Notes under the pieces: model-generated
Seen by the model: only the letters and a program-made list of their open reading frames with translations
What the model was told of the DNA's origin: nothing
Databases searched by the model: none
Position numbers and translations under genes: made by a program
Part shown: in pieces, positions 39,601 through 48,141 of the stretch
How positions within the stretch are numbered: position 1 is the stretch's first letter
Layout of the letters: every line of letters begins with the position of its first letter
Assembly: GCA_965201045.1 (NCBI GenBank)
Contig: OZ241746.1
Span: forward strand, 2,170,001 to 2,234,000
Source: JAPORK01 sp026710285
Lineage (GTDB): Bacteria > Pseudomonadota > Gammaproteobacteria > Pseudomonadales > Endozoicomonadaceae
DNA: 64,000 bases
Reading direction: 5' to 3'

Positions 39601-42185
39601 CATGGAAATACAATCTGTTAGGATTACCTGTGAATAAATTTACAGATGGTAAACTACAGTGGCATGCTGATTATAATCTAATAACAAAACGACTTACAAG
39701 AAAAACAGATGAAACCAGTACCACTGTTTATTGTTATACGGCGGATGGATTACTAAAACATTTAATTTACACAAGTAAAAATAGTTATCCTGATTATCAG
39801 CTTAAATGGCAATATGATAGCAACAGACGTTTAATCAGTGTTACTGATATTTCCGGTAATAAAATAGTATCCCGTTATGACAAGATAGGACGTATTTATG
39901 CAACAAATTATCAATCAATTAAAGGGAATCATGAAACATTATCTGCTGTGAGTTATGATCAGTTTTCTCGTATCCTGAAAGTGCATTATGGTAGTGGCAT
40001 GGTACGAACACTTAAATATGATCAGTGGGGACACAATAAAGATATTACTGACCGGCTATCAGGTAAATTAATTAATCGCTGGACCTTTGATTATGATTCA
40101 GAAAATAATATCACTACTTTACAGCAGCAAACCGGACAGAGTGAGAGAGCCATTTTACATTATCGTTATGATACATTGAACAATCTGACTGCTATGAGTT
40201 GTTCAGGATCATCAGGTTTACCGCTATGTCCACGGGACACCTCTTTTCCCCGCTCAGAATTCATGCATGCACCAATTATTGTACGTCAGTATTATTCTTT
40301 TACAGCTTTAAATCGTATCTACCGGGTTAAAGAAATTTTACAAAATAATATACGGCAAAAGGCATCAATAAAGATAATGCGTTATCAGTATACAGATCCG
40401 TCTGTACCATTACGGCTACAGCGAATAATTAGTATATGGAACCAAAAAACACCCGTTGTTCACAAACTATATTATGATAAAGCAGGTAATATGATCATTG
40501 ACTCAGAGGATAATCACATCGCTTATAATGCTTTCAATCAAATTACACAGGTTGTCAATAGTGCAGGTAAACAAAGCAGTTATTCCTATGATAGTGATGG
40601 AAAAGAGATCATGGAAAAAGATGATATCCATACCGGTTATCTGTTCTATCGTAGCGGTAACCTGATTAATGAAAAAATAATAACAGCAGAGAGTGATTCA
40701 CATGTGACCGGTTATCAGGGGGTAGCCAGAGCAATAGATGGTATAATTAGTGAATATTATGAGAACAGTTATAAAGGCGACGTTATTAGTATTTTAAGTA
40801 AAGCTGATAATGATAAATATGGTATTAGGCAGACTAATATTTATAGCCCATATGGCATGGTATGGCATAAGAATAAAACATCCTCTAAATTATATAAACA
40901 GACGTTACAGCAATTTGATGGTGAACGTACAGACCCTTTCACCGACTGGCAATTTTTAGGTGCAGGACACCGTACTTATAATCCCAAACAGCGTCACTTT
41001 GTTAGTGAAGATCCGGCAGGAGATGGCTATACTTTTGGTAGCAATAATCCGGTTATGAATATAGATCCTTCAGGCAATATGCCACACTGGCTTGGCAGCA
41101 CATTACAGTGGGCAGGAAATATCTCAACGCTTGGGTTGAGTGTACTACATAAGAAATGGGCTAATATTACTGCCGCAGCAATTGGTTCTGGTCTGTGTGT
41201 GGTTACTTTAGGTGCATCGATTATTACCGGAGGTTTAACTGCAATGAGTACTGTGCTGGTAGGTTCTGCGATAGCTAGCAGCCTGCCTGTTGTCTCAGCA
41301 GCGATTCCGGCGAACAAAGGGCTTGGTATTGCAGCTTCAATAACAGGTTTTGCAGATTTGGCTATCAATATTGCAGCAGGTGCAGCAATGGCTTTTTTTG
41401 GTGTAGCGGCAGCAGAAAGCCTGGAAGAAAAAGCCACAGAAATGCAGGAGCTGTTCTGGCCAAAAGGTCCTTTTAATATGCTTAAAGGATCAGCAGCACA
41501 AACTTCAGAGGGGGTTATGATTTTACCGCCTGGTGTTGCAGCAAGCGGAATAGGTTCGGCACTCAAAGCGCACCTACTTCAGAGCAGTTATGCTGATTTC
41601 ATCAGTGGAGGAAATAATCTAGTTCTGAAAGATATAATTGCAATACTCCATGTATGGTGGTGGTTGCGCATGTCTAAATTTAAGAATTTAATTCTTTGTG
41701 ACACAGGTGCTATTTTTATGACAGCACGGATTAACGGTACCCCTTTATCTTTAGATGCATATTCAACCTTGCTCTACCTGAGGAATAGGTTTATGCAGTC
41801 ACCAGGAGAATCAAATGGAATTGCGTATTTTAATAAATTGCGGGAAATACTGAATTCTTTATCTGATAGCAAAAATACTATTATAATGACAAAGGGAGAA
41901 CAAAGTCAGCAGATAAATTTCTATGCACTCAGCAGGATCGTACCTGTTGGAGAGTACATTGTTATTTGTGGTACTGCTGGTGAAATTTCTTATGGTCATA
42001 TCGGTGTATTACGAAGGATGGATGATGCATGGCAATCTTATAACTTTGAGAATAATGGTATGAGTGTTGTGAGAGATAACCTTGATGCAATATACAGAAA
42101 ATTTTTCTGGTCCAGTTCACAGAATGCCCCAAATATTTACTTCATATTAAAACTCAGGGACCGTTTTGTTTCTAAAATTATTTAG
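36690..42185 (+). CDS. Secreted RHS/YD-repeat protein, group C copy 1 (1831 aa)
   Basis: Signal peptide 1-30 (SVIFIILCIAFLIIINQLVYSLS). N-terminal PWSNAFNF, DPRTGIL, LGHGPNIDL and GVGWSWNLTHF; YD repeats; core DPFTDWQFLGAGHRTYNP to DPSGN (about 1460). Hydrophobic segments (about 1475-1580) follow. The C-terminal domain carries Cys1670 (LILCDTGAIFMTARING then TPL) and His1770 (GHIGVLRRMDDAW, followed by YNFENNG). A Cys, a His starting a strand and an acidic residue about 17 on is the order seen in papain-fold effectors such as the YopT family; this is inference without overall similarity. First plus-strand gene of the array; 253 bp separate it from the truncated copy downstream. Confidence 0.95.
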   Translation: MLCPLHRSVIFIILCIAFLIIINQLVYSLSDTHYANHINNKFLISHTSLAENNNSHSKKVKQQTGDESAPWSNAFNFRKNMGTNVDPRTGILSAYIKAGTMLSNLGHGPNIDLEVNYSSGSQANPDGLGVGWSWNLTHFNLVTHQLITSTGHNFYLQQKSDGHWSPLYHKLKDIRIKGNAQTPFVITYANGLREILNNEGYEVTMEQRNGWKVHFHYIGKTHLLRSINDDMGHSIMLYYTRDYITVVSKGSVGQSVPVSIFVNNNQLDYMNIRSKRTNKSTNIHIHYLGHLISEIDYPTGLKDKISYNCNGAIKVLQYDNNNSFHALCAVAKKTVIPGGGMDAIVTHYQYSDTSANEHNYLGFNSNLSARVKTYKDVLFEAPVNYTYQTAQDNGLIREIRTYNKYHLLIDDRKISDQSGKTLFSVHNFFCRTDQINGCAHTTFEKLPITYSLPLQLVTKTWNASSDKPGITKVMATYDELGRIVSQTDVYGRTTKTVYCPVQGDNICPAEPEEWSFNTLVKSVTLYPAKIATDTTPPPPLTTQNYYHKEKNYNGKGYINVLYQQILQSGGQYVKTTNYYYKDADNPLTWGLLKQKILTDNSTSSAIKRDYYYLQSDDSQRKIIQSALELKNGQRQLSSTVVSSLFTGQLLASTDPAGKNTTCYHYDAWDRPVSTDFAVGTPFAVRVHYQYITSPTLNQVLITAPDGLQHKVIFDGMGRQLMDFDEAVDATSKAKPGVWQLKKKTTYDQYGRIKAQYAYIFKSSVISRKLMITQQYDESGRAIRVYLPDGETNINLYDDASRCVVSYKKNHSGERSVISVVRTNQAYQPIKQWLLPAPPQLLPTLKYLCLYSDKQFDAKVSSITYDGFGRQVASRDPEGKVVKDTYDAMGRLTDITDPLGNRMHQVYNLTGQVIKKEFFPVTGGHYLLASAGYNYAGQQVWRAGEDGQRTLYTYSINGQPDTITTPEGHHFSWKYNLLGLPVNKFTDGKLQWHADYNLITKRLTRKTDETSTTVYCYTADGLLKHLIYTSKNSYPDYQLKWQYDSNRRLISVTDISGNKIVSRYDKIGRIYATNYQSIKGNHETLSAVSYDQFSRILKVHYGSGMVRTLKYDQWGHNKDITDRLSGKLINRWTFDYDSENNITTLQQQTGQSERAILHYRYDTLNNLTAMSCSGSSGLPLCPRDTSFPRSEFMHAPIIVRQYYSFTALNRIYRVKEILQNNIRQKASIKIMRYQYTDPSVPLRLQRIISIWNQKTPVVHKLYYDKAGNMIIDSEDNHIAYNAFNQITQVVNSAGKQSSYSYDSDGKEIMEKDDIHTGYLFYRSGNLINEKIITAESDSHVTGYQGVARAIDGIISEYYENSYKGDVISILSKADNDKYGIRQTNIYSPYGMVWHKNKTSSKLYKQTLQQFDGERTDPFTDWQFLGAGHRTYNPKQRHFVSEDPAGDGYTFGSNNPVMNIDPSGNMPHWLGSTLQWAGNISTLGLSVLHKKWANITAAAIGSGLCVVTLGASIITGGLTAMSTVLVGSAIASSLPVVSAAIPANKGLGIAASITGFADLAINIAAGAAMAFFGVAAAESLEEKATEMQELFWPKGPFNMLKGSAAQTSEGVMILPPGVAASGIGSALKAHLLQSSYADFISGGNNLVLKDIIAILHVWWWLRMSKFKNLILCDTGAIFMTARINGTPLSLDAYSTLLYLRNRFMQSPGESNGIAYFNKLREILNSLSDSKNTIIMTKGEQSQQINFYALSRIVPVGEYIVICGTAGEISYGHIGVLRRMDDAWQSYNFENNGMSVVRDNLDAIYRKFFWSSSQNAPNIYFILKLRDRFVSKII

Positions 42186-42438
42186 ACTGCGGATATAATA
42201 GCCCGAAACCTGCCAGTCTGGTTAAGATATATCATAATTTACAGCTAGAAAAAAGCTAACGACAGAGTATAAAAAATATTCAAAATTAAGCAGAATACAA
42301 TTCTTGATGATCCTTATCAGAATTATTCATTTAAAAGACTATATATCTCTGTATAGTTGTTGAGTGTTTGAATATCTGAAAAAATTTGATATCTGCTTAT
42401 GTATAGTAAATATAAAACTTCAAACCAAATGATATTAT

Positions 42439-42948
42439 ATGTACAGAGATATACTCAGAATGTTCAACAGAACCCAGCTAAATATAAAAATTATACCCGG
42501 TATTTTTATTATATTATATGTTTTTTTAATTATCATTAATCAGTCAGTGCTTGGTTTATCTGATACACATCATATTGATTTTTTCTGTAATAAACCTGTA
42601 ATAAATCGTATATCATTCACTGCAAATAACAATTCACACTATAAAAAATTAAAACAGCAGACTGGTGATGAATCAGCACCATGGTCTAATGCATTTAATT
42701 TTAGAAAAAGTATGTGTACTAACGTAGATCCACGTACAGATATATTGAGTGCTTATATTAAAGCAGGTGCTATGCTCAGCAACTTAGGACATGGACCTAA
42801 TATTGATTTAGAAGTCAACTATAGTAGCGGTTCACAAGAAAATACTGACGGACTGGGTGTGGGCTGGAGCTGGAATTTAACGCATTTTAATCTGGTTACA
42901 CATCAGTTAATCACATCCACAGGGCATAATTTTTTTATAAACGACTGA
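42439..42948 (+). pseudogene. RHS group C 5' fragment (169 codons)
   Basis: Encodes the signal peptide and N-terminal region of a group C protein (PWSNAFNFRKSMCTNV, GLGVGWSWNLTHF, TSTGHNF), then departs from the family at FFIND and stops. The break lies at about 42935, where the sequence becomes the upstream DNA of the SRCR gene. Changes at otherwise fixed sites (MCTN for MGTN, PRTDIL for PRTGIL) suggest relaxed selection. A short secreted product remains possible. Matching 3' RHS pieces lie on the far side of the SRCR gene. Confidence 0.85.
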
Positions 42949-43014
42949 GTTTTTTAATATGTAAACACCTAAACTCAGTATATATGATATTTTAATCAAC
43001 AGATTGATATTTTA

Positions 43015-43122
43015 CTGCTAAACTTTTGCCCAAATAATTTTCATAACGTGATCATACAAATAAAAATATGGAGCAAAAAAAAGAATGTATAATAAAAAAG
43101 ATTGTGAACATATTATAAAAAA
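43015..43122 (+). repeat. About 105-bp direct repeat, left copy (SRCR gene start)
   Basis: Shares TTTTCATAACGTGATCATAC, TATGGAGCAAAAAA and ATGTATAATAAA with 47405-47514. It covers the 5' flank and first codons of the SRCR gene. Confidence 0.9.
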
Positions 43123-46100
43123 ATATAACCCCTGCTATTTATCATACAATGCTGTTCTGTTAAAAAATCAACATACTCATTATTTTATCTGTAAATTATT
43201 TATTATCACATTGTTTATTATTTTTAATTGCTTAGTCAATGTAACGGCAGGCACAATATATGAACAAACAACAGCAGTTACTGATCATTTAACGCCGTTT
43301 AAATTTCTCAGGAAAAATGGTGATCTTCCGGTTACCTACTTATCTACTCTGCATGTAGCAGATGCTGAATTACAAAAAGAATTATCTGAACACAAAGCCT
43401 GTCCTTTTTTTTCAACACTGGCAACTAAAAAAAAGCCATCTGCGGCAAGAGAACCTCTGCATCCACAGGCCCTGTTTAAAGATTTAAATGACCTGATTAC
43501 TCATCATAAAAGAATTGAATATATCAATAAAAACAGGACGATTCAGTTAATAAAGTTTCCCATCTTTTCATGGCTGCTGAAGGAGTACAGCCATTTTTAT
43601 GATGAAGAAAAATCTGCTGACCTTTTAAAAACAATAACGATTGAGGGTATGCTTTTCGATCTGCTATATCGTGTAAAAAATAATGATGCTGTTGCAAAAC
43701 TTGTAGTAGATTTTTTAAATCGTCCCGTGAAAATTACTCTTTCACAACCAGACAGCCAGCAGTCTCTTATAACCCAATGCAAACAGTATTTCTTAAAACT
43801 TTTGTTTGCAAAAAAAGCAGAAAAATCTTTTTCAGAAGAGATCACATCTCTGACCAGTTCTCCCCATACAGAAGAAAAGGATAAACAACAAAAATTACTT
43901 AAACTTATAAAAGCAGGATATGATTACAATAAAAATTATATTTTTACCAGTTATGAACCAGACGAAAACGGAACAAATATCTCTGTTCCGTCTGATCATA
44001 TTATTCTTCCCGCAAAACAGTCACAGCAATTACTAAATGCTGATTATCCTGTTGCAGACAATGCTGATGATACATTTAACAGAACGGGAGTTAAATTTTC
44101 TGATAATTATTTTACCCAGATGACTGCACTGGCTACTTTAGGGCTGTTTTTTCTACCGGCAGCCAATGCATTTACAGCATCAGTCATACCTTCATTACAA
44201 TGCACAACAAGCAGAGTTTGTAATCCGGATAATACCTATCTACTGTACAGTAACAGTTTTGCTATGAGTCTGAGAAGTAATCCTGAAGGTTGTTTTATGT
44301 TAGGAGAAAATATCACTTTAAATCAAAACCACACATTACCTGTTTTTAATGGCTGTAAGCGTCCTTTTTCCGGAGAGTTCAGTACAGGAAATTATACGCT
44401 CAGCCCCGGCAGTAGAGCAAATCCTGTTTTTGGTTGTATCGATCAGGCAACAGTGATAGGACGTTTTAATTTTTGTACAAATGACAGTAATCCGTCTTTA
44501 CCAGTTATTTCACACCAGGTATTGAATAGAAATACTATTGATATTCAGCAGGCAGACAGCTGTAAAGTGCAACGTCCGGCATTTGATAATATTATTGGCG
44601 ACAGTAATCAAATTATTTTTTCTGGTAATTCAAATGAAGTGAGAGTGGCCAATGGTGCAGGTATTATTGCAAAACATATCTCAGGTAATAATAATAAGAT
44701 CACCACAAGGCAAGGAGAGTTATATGACTCACCCGTCGTTTTTACAGCCAGTGGCAGAAGTAATAACTATTATCAACAGGATATGAACATCACCCGATAC
44801 ACCGATAGTTATTTGACAGATAACAGGCTATTTACAGCCAATAACTTTACAGGTAATGAGACTAATATTGTACAAAATAATATTAAAGGCACACTTTTTA
44901 CAATGAACACTGGTATTTCAAATCAGGACATACCCGATACTCAAAATAAAAACACAAATGTTTTTGCTACTAATGTTGATATCAATATCTTTCCGGCACA
45001 AGACAAAGTCAGACTAACCAATAGTAGTGATAATTCTGAACAAAGAACTAGCTTTGAAAACAATGGTCGTCTCGAAATATTTAAAAATAATACCTGGCTA
45101 TCAGTTTGTGAAGATACACTTGACCAGAAAGCAGCACATGCTTCCTGTAAAGCACTGGGGTACAAAGAAGCAGAGAGTGAAGGATTAAGATTATCATTAA
45201 AACAAAAACTGGCTGCAACTAAACTCTCCTCTTTACCTGTTCATTTAAACAAACAGTGCACCGGCTACGAGCGGAATCTGCGTAACTGTAATGAAACAGA
45301 GATTAATAGCAGTGCCTGCCTGCAAAATGAAGAAGTATTTCTTGCCTGTCATAACAGAGCTCTGGTTACTCGTGCCCGCACTAGGAATGGTGCTTTTGTG
45401 CTTAATATATTAACTGATTACACTTCAAATAGTGTTGACCGTTTTGAAACAACAAATACAGGAAGAGGGCGTGTTGAGTTTACTACTGAGGGGATTAATC
45501 CTGATGATATTCCTGATCCCTTGGTTACTCCTTTTCTTGCTGGGTTTTTTCATGGCACCGATTTAGTAAATACGGTGTGTCAGCGTATGGGATTTAATGG
45601 AGGAAAACAAATTTATCCGCCATCAATGCCTGTGTTTGGACACCCAACAGGTGAAAATGATGCCATTCTTCAATGTAATCCAATCTATCCCGGTGTTATG
45701 ACTATCCGTCTGACAGACAGACACAATAGTGATCAGTTCCGGGCAAATATTTCACCGTCAGGAATTGGAAGGCTGGAGGTTCAGGCTAATTATAATAATA
45801 ATCAATCTGTATTTGTAGGATTTTGTCCTGAAAATGTTGACGATAATACGGTACAACTGATCTGTCAAAAGTTTGGATTTAATACCGGAATTAAATCTTA
45901 TCTAACAGCTAAACCTCTGGACAAGCTTAACATTACTGACAGTCAGACCGGAGTATGGAACCGCTTTAATTGCACAACCTCTAATAGTTGTACATTAACA
46001 GGAGGATTTAGCGATGCATGCTCAAACCCCTCAGAAAATGTCGTTTTAATGTGTAACCATAGCAGCCCTCCTGTTAGTGAAATATCACGCGTAGCAAAAA

Positions 46101-47341
46101 ATTGTTCTCAGCTACCTGCTACCACTGCTCTTTTTTCCGGTTCATACTCTACAGACAGTGCTTGTAAACATGTTAATTGTCCGGTTAAATTATGGGATAT
46201 TAACGGCGTAAAAGCGTCTGACACTCTTCGTCAACAGTGTGAGCATACACGGCAGGTAGATACAACAAATAGTACAGACTGGTTAACTGTATGGAATGTG
46301 AGATGTGAGAATATTTCTGATCACTGTAGCTGCCATTTACCTCATGAGCAACTGCTTGGATTCGTTGCTGCAGATACCCAATATAATGAGATACTATCAG
46401 TTTCCCGTCAGACTTACCCTCATAATGAGAGTGTAAATACTCAGGGACTCGTTTTGGTTAGAAAATTATTTTCTAATGAAATGCCACAGGCATTACACCC
46501 GGTTAATGAAGAACTGGCAACAGGCGTATTACCCATCGGTCACGTTATAGCTGAAGAGCATCTGCTTGGTATGTATCCTGCAGAAAACAGTACCAGTGTG
46601 CAGTTGTTTTGGTCATCGCTGGAAAATAACAATAGTGCTTACCATGCAGAAACGTATAATATTAATGGCAAACCTTTAGTATTAACAGAGGATAGTGTCT
46701 TTATAAAAGATATGAATAGTCAGGTAATTACACGACATCCAATAAATTCAATAACAAATAATGACACCATAAAATTTACCCTTAACGACTCACCGTCTGA
46801 TAACATTTATTTACCTGAATCTGTAGCAGATACTTTTACCGGAACGTTGAAAGATGGCTGGCTTTATTTAACTGCAACAGATAATCATGACGATGGTCAG
46901 ATTTATGTAATAAGTTATAACCTTAATGAAAGTTCATGGAATCCTAAGCGGGAACTGGTTGAAGGTCTTAACTCAAAAAATATTGAAAATTATCATATGG
47001 TTATTAACAAATATAATCAGATGCAATTTTTATCTCACGGACAAATCGGATCGATTCGTCCGGTGTTGGTATCAATTCCTGAATTCGGAGGCTGCGTGTC
47101 ATTTTCAACAGTAAAAGAAGCAGAAAAAATTGAGTTGATTCCACAAGAAACGTCAAAACCGGATAACCGGTTAGCTATAATATCATCAGTTACTGCTGTT
47201 GCCTCATGTTTAACAGCTATAGCAACCTGTTATTGTAGTTATTTTCTAAGAAATTATTTCTGTAAATCTACAAAACAAAACAGTCATGAAGTTCACAAAA
47301 CTGAAGACAGAAATATAATATCAGCAGAATCAAAACTTTAG
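43085..47341 (+). CDS. SRCR-domain membrane/surface protein (1418 aa)
   Basis: Large exported protein. A hydrophobic signal/anchor is at 33-56 (FICKLFIITLFIIFNCLVNV) and a second hydrophobic stretch at about 343-368. A repeat-rich, Asn/Thr-rich region (380-630) could be a beta-helix. An SRCR domain spans about 641-757, with GRLEIFKNNTWLSVCEDTLD, SCKALGY, QCTGYERNLRNC and VFLACHN. Two degenerate SRCR-like units follow (about 760-868, with VCQRMGFNGG; about 870-991, with GRLEV, ICQKFGFNTG and VVLMCNH). Then come a Cys-rich segment (about 1000-1100), a probable beta-rich domain and a C-terminal membrane helix (about 1364-1390) with a short charged tail. SRCR domains usually mediate protein or glycan binding, so a host-interaction role is inferred. 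It is embedded between two halves of a destroyed RHS gene. Confidence 0.85.
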   Translation: MYNKKDCEHIIKKYNPCYLSYNAVLLKNQHTHYFICKLFIITLFIIFNCLVNVTAGTIYEQTTAVTDHLTPFKFLRKNGDLPVTYLSTLHVADAELQKELSEHKACPFFSTLATKKKPSAAREPLHPQALFKDLNDLITHHKRIEYINKNRTIQLIKFPIFSWLLKEYSHFYDEEKSADLLKTITIEGMLFDLLYRVKNNDAVAKLVVDFLNRPVKITLSQPDSQQSLITQCKQYFLKLLFAKKAEKSFSEEITSLTSSPHTEEKDKQQKLLKLIKAGYDYNKNYIFTSYEPDENGTNISVPSDHIILPAKQSQQLLNADYPVADNADDTFNRTGVKFSDNYFTQMTALATLGLFFLPAANAFTASVIPSLQCTTSRVCNPDNTYLLYSNSFAMSLRSNPEGCFMLGENITLNQNHTLPVFNGCKRPFSGEFSTGNYTLSPGSRANPVFGCIDQATVIGRFNFCTNDSNPSLPVISHQVLNRNTIDIQQADSCKVQRPAFDNIIGDSNQIIFSGNSNEVRVANGAGIIAKHISGNNNKITTRQGELYDSPVVFTASGRSNNYYQQDMNITRYTDSYLTDNRLFTANNFTGNETNIVQNNIKGTLFTMNTGISNQDIPDTQNKNTNVFATNVDINIFPAQDKVRLTNSSDNSEQRTSFENNGRLEIFKNNTWLSVCEDTLDQKAAHASCKALGYKEAESEGLRLSLKQKLAATKLSSLPVHLNKQCTGYERNLRNCNETEINSSACLQNEEVFLACHNRALVTRARTRNGAFVLNILTDYTSNSVDRFETTNTGRGRVEFTTEGINPDDIPDPLVTPFLAGFFHGTDLVNTVCQRMGFNGGKQIYPPSMPVFGHPTGENDAILQCNPIYPGVMTIRLTDRHNSDQFRANISPSGIGRLEVQANYNNNQSVFVGFCPENVDDNTVQLICQKFGFNTGIKSYLTAKPLDKLNITDSQTGVWNRFNCTTSNSCTLTGGFSDACSNPSENVVLMCNHSSPPVSEISRVAKNCSQLPATTALFSGSYSTDSACKHVNCPVKLWDINGVKASDTLRQQCEHTRQVDTTNSTDWLTVWNVRCENISDHCSCHLPHEQLLGFVAADTQYNEILSVSRQTYPHNESVNTQGLVLVRKLFSNEMPQALHPVNEELATGVLPIGHVIAEEHLLGMYPAENSTSVQLFWSSLENNNSAYHAETYNINGKPLVLTEDSVFIKDMNSQVITRHPINSITNNDTIKFTLNDSPSDNIYLPESVADTFTGTLKDGWLYLTATDNHDDGQIYVISYNLNESSWNPKRELVEGLNSKNIENYHMVINKYNQMQFLSHGQIGSIRPVLVSIPEFGGCVSFSTVKEAEKIELIPQETSKPDNRLAIISSVTAVASCLTAIATCYCSYFLRNYFCKSTKQNSHEVHKTEDRNIISAESKL

Positions 47342-47404
47342 GTTACTTATTTTTAATTTAACCTGAGAATACTCTGATCGGAAAAATAATGAGTATAAAG
47401 AATT

Positions 47405-47514
47405 TGCTATTAAACTTTTGCTTAAATAATTTTCATAACGTGATCATACAAATAAAAATATGGAGCAAAAAAATAATGTATAATAAATAAGTTTGTTAGC
47501 ATATTATAAAAAAA
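47405..47514 (+). repeat. About 105-bp direct repeat, right copy (relic SRCR gene start)
   Basis: Copy of 43015-43122. Its start codon region reads ATG TAT AAT AAA TAA, so the frame dies after four codons and then joins an RHS 3' fragment at about 47515. It implies a second SRCR gene once began here. Confidence 0.9.
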
Positions 47515-48072
47515 TTTGTGCAGGCTCATCAGGTTTACCATTGTGTCCCTGGGACACCTCTTTTGCCTGCTCAGAATTTCCAGGAATACACCAGTTATTT
47601 TACATCAGTATTATTCCTTATACAGCTTTAAATCGTATCGACCAGGTTAAAGAAATTTTACAAAATAGTATGCAGCAACAGGCATCAATAAAGATAATGC
47701 TTTACCAGTATACAAACCCATCTGTACCATTGCGGATACAGAGAATAATTAGTATGTGGAACCAAAATGCATTAGTTGTTTAAAAAATATATTATGACAA
47801 ATCAGTCAATATGATCATTGATGAAACAGAGGATAATCACATCCCTTATAATGCTTTTAATCAAATTACAAAGGTTGGTAATTTTTAATTGAAAGACATT
47901 GTGCTTTTAATACCAAACAACGTCACTTTGTTAGTGAAGATCTGGCAGGAGATGGCTGTGCTTTTGATAGCAATAATCTGGTTATGAATAAAGATCCTTC
48001 AGGTAATGTACTGCAATGGTTGGTCAGTATATTTCAGTGGTCAGAAAATATCTCAACGATTTGGTTGAGTGT
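47515..48072 (+). pseudogene. RHS group C 3' remnant
   Basis: Resembles 40197-41130 of group C copy 1, from GSSGLPLCPRDTSF (here GSSGLPLCPWDTSF) through the core (QRHFVSED, NNPVMN, DPSGN), with an internal deletion, frameshifts and stops. It ends at TTGAGTGT, an 8-bp motif present both after the RHS core (GGGTTGAGTGTACTAC) and in the 5' flank of the next RHS gene (TTGTTGAGTGTTTGAA). The C-terminal domain was therefore lost by a deletion between these short repeats. Confidence 0.85.
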
Positions 48073-48141
48073 TTGAATATCTGAAAAAATTTAAGAACCG
48101 GTTATGTATAGCAAATATTACTTAAAACTAAATGATATTAT

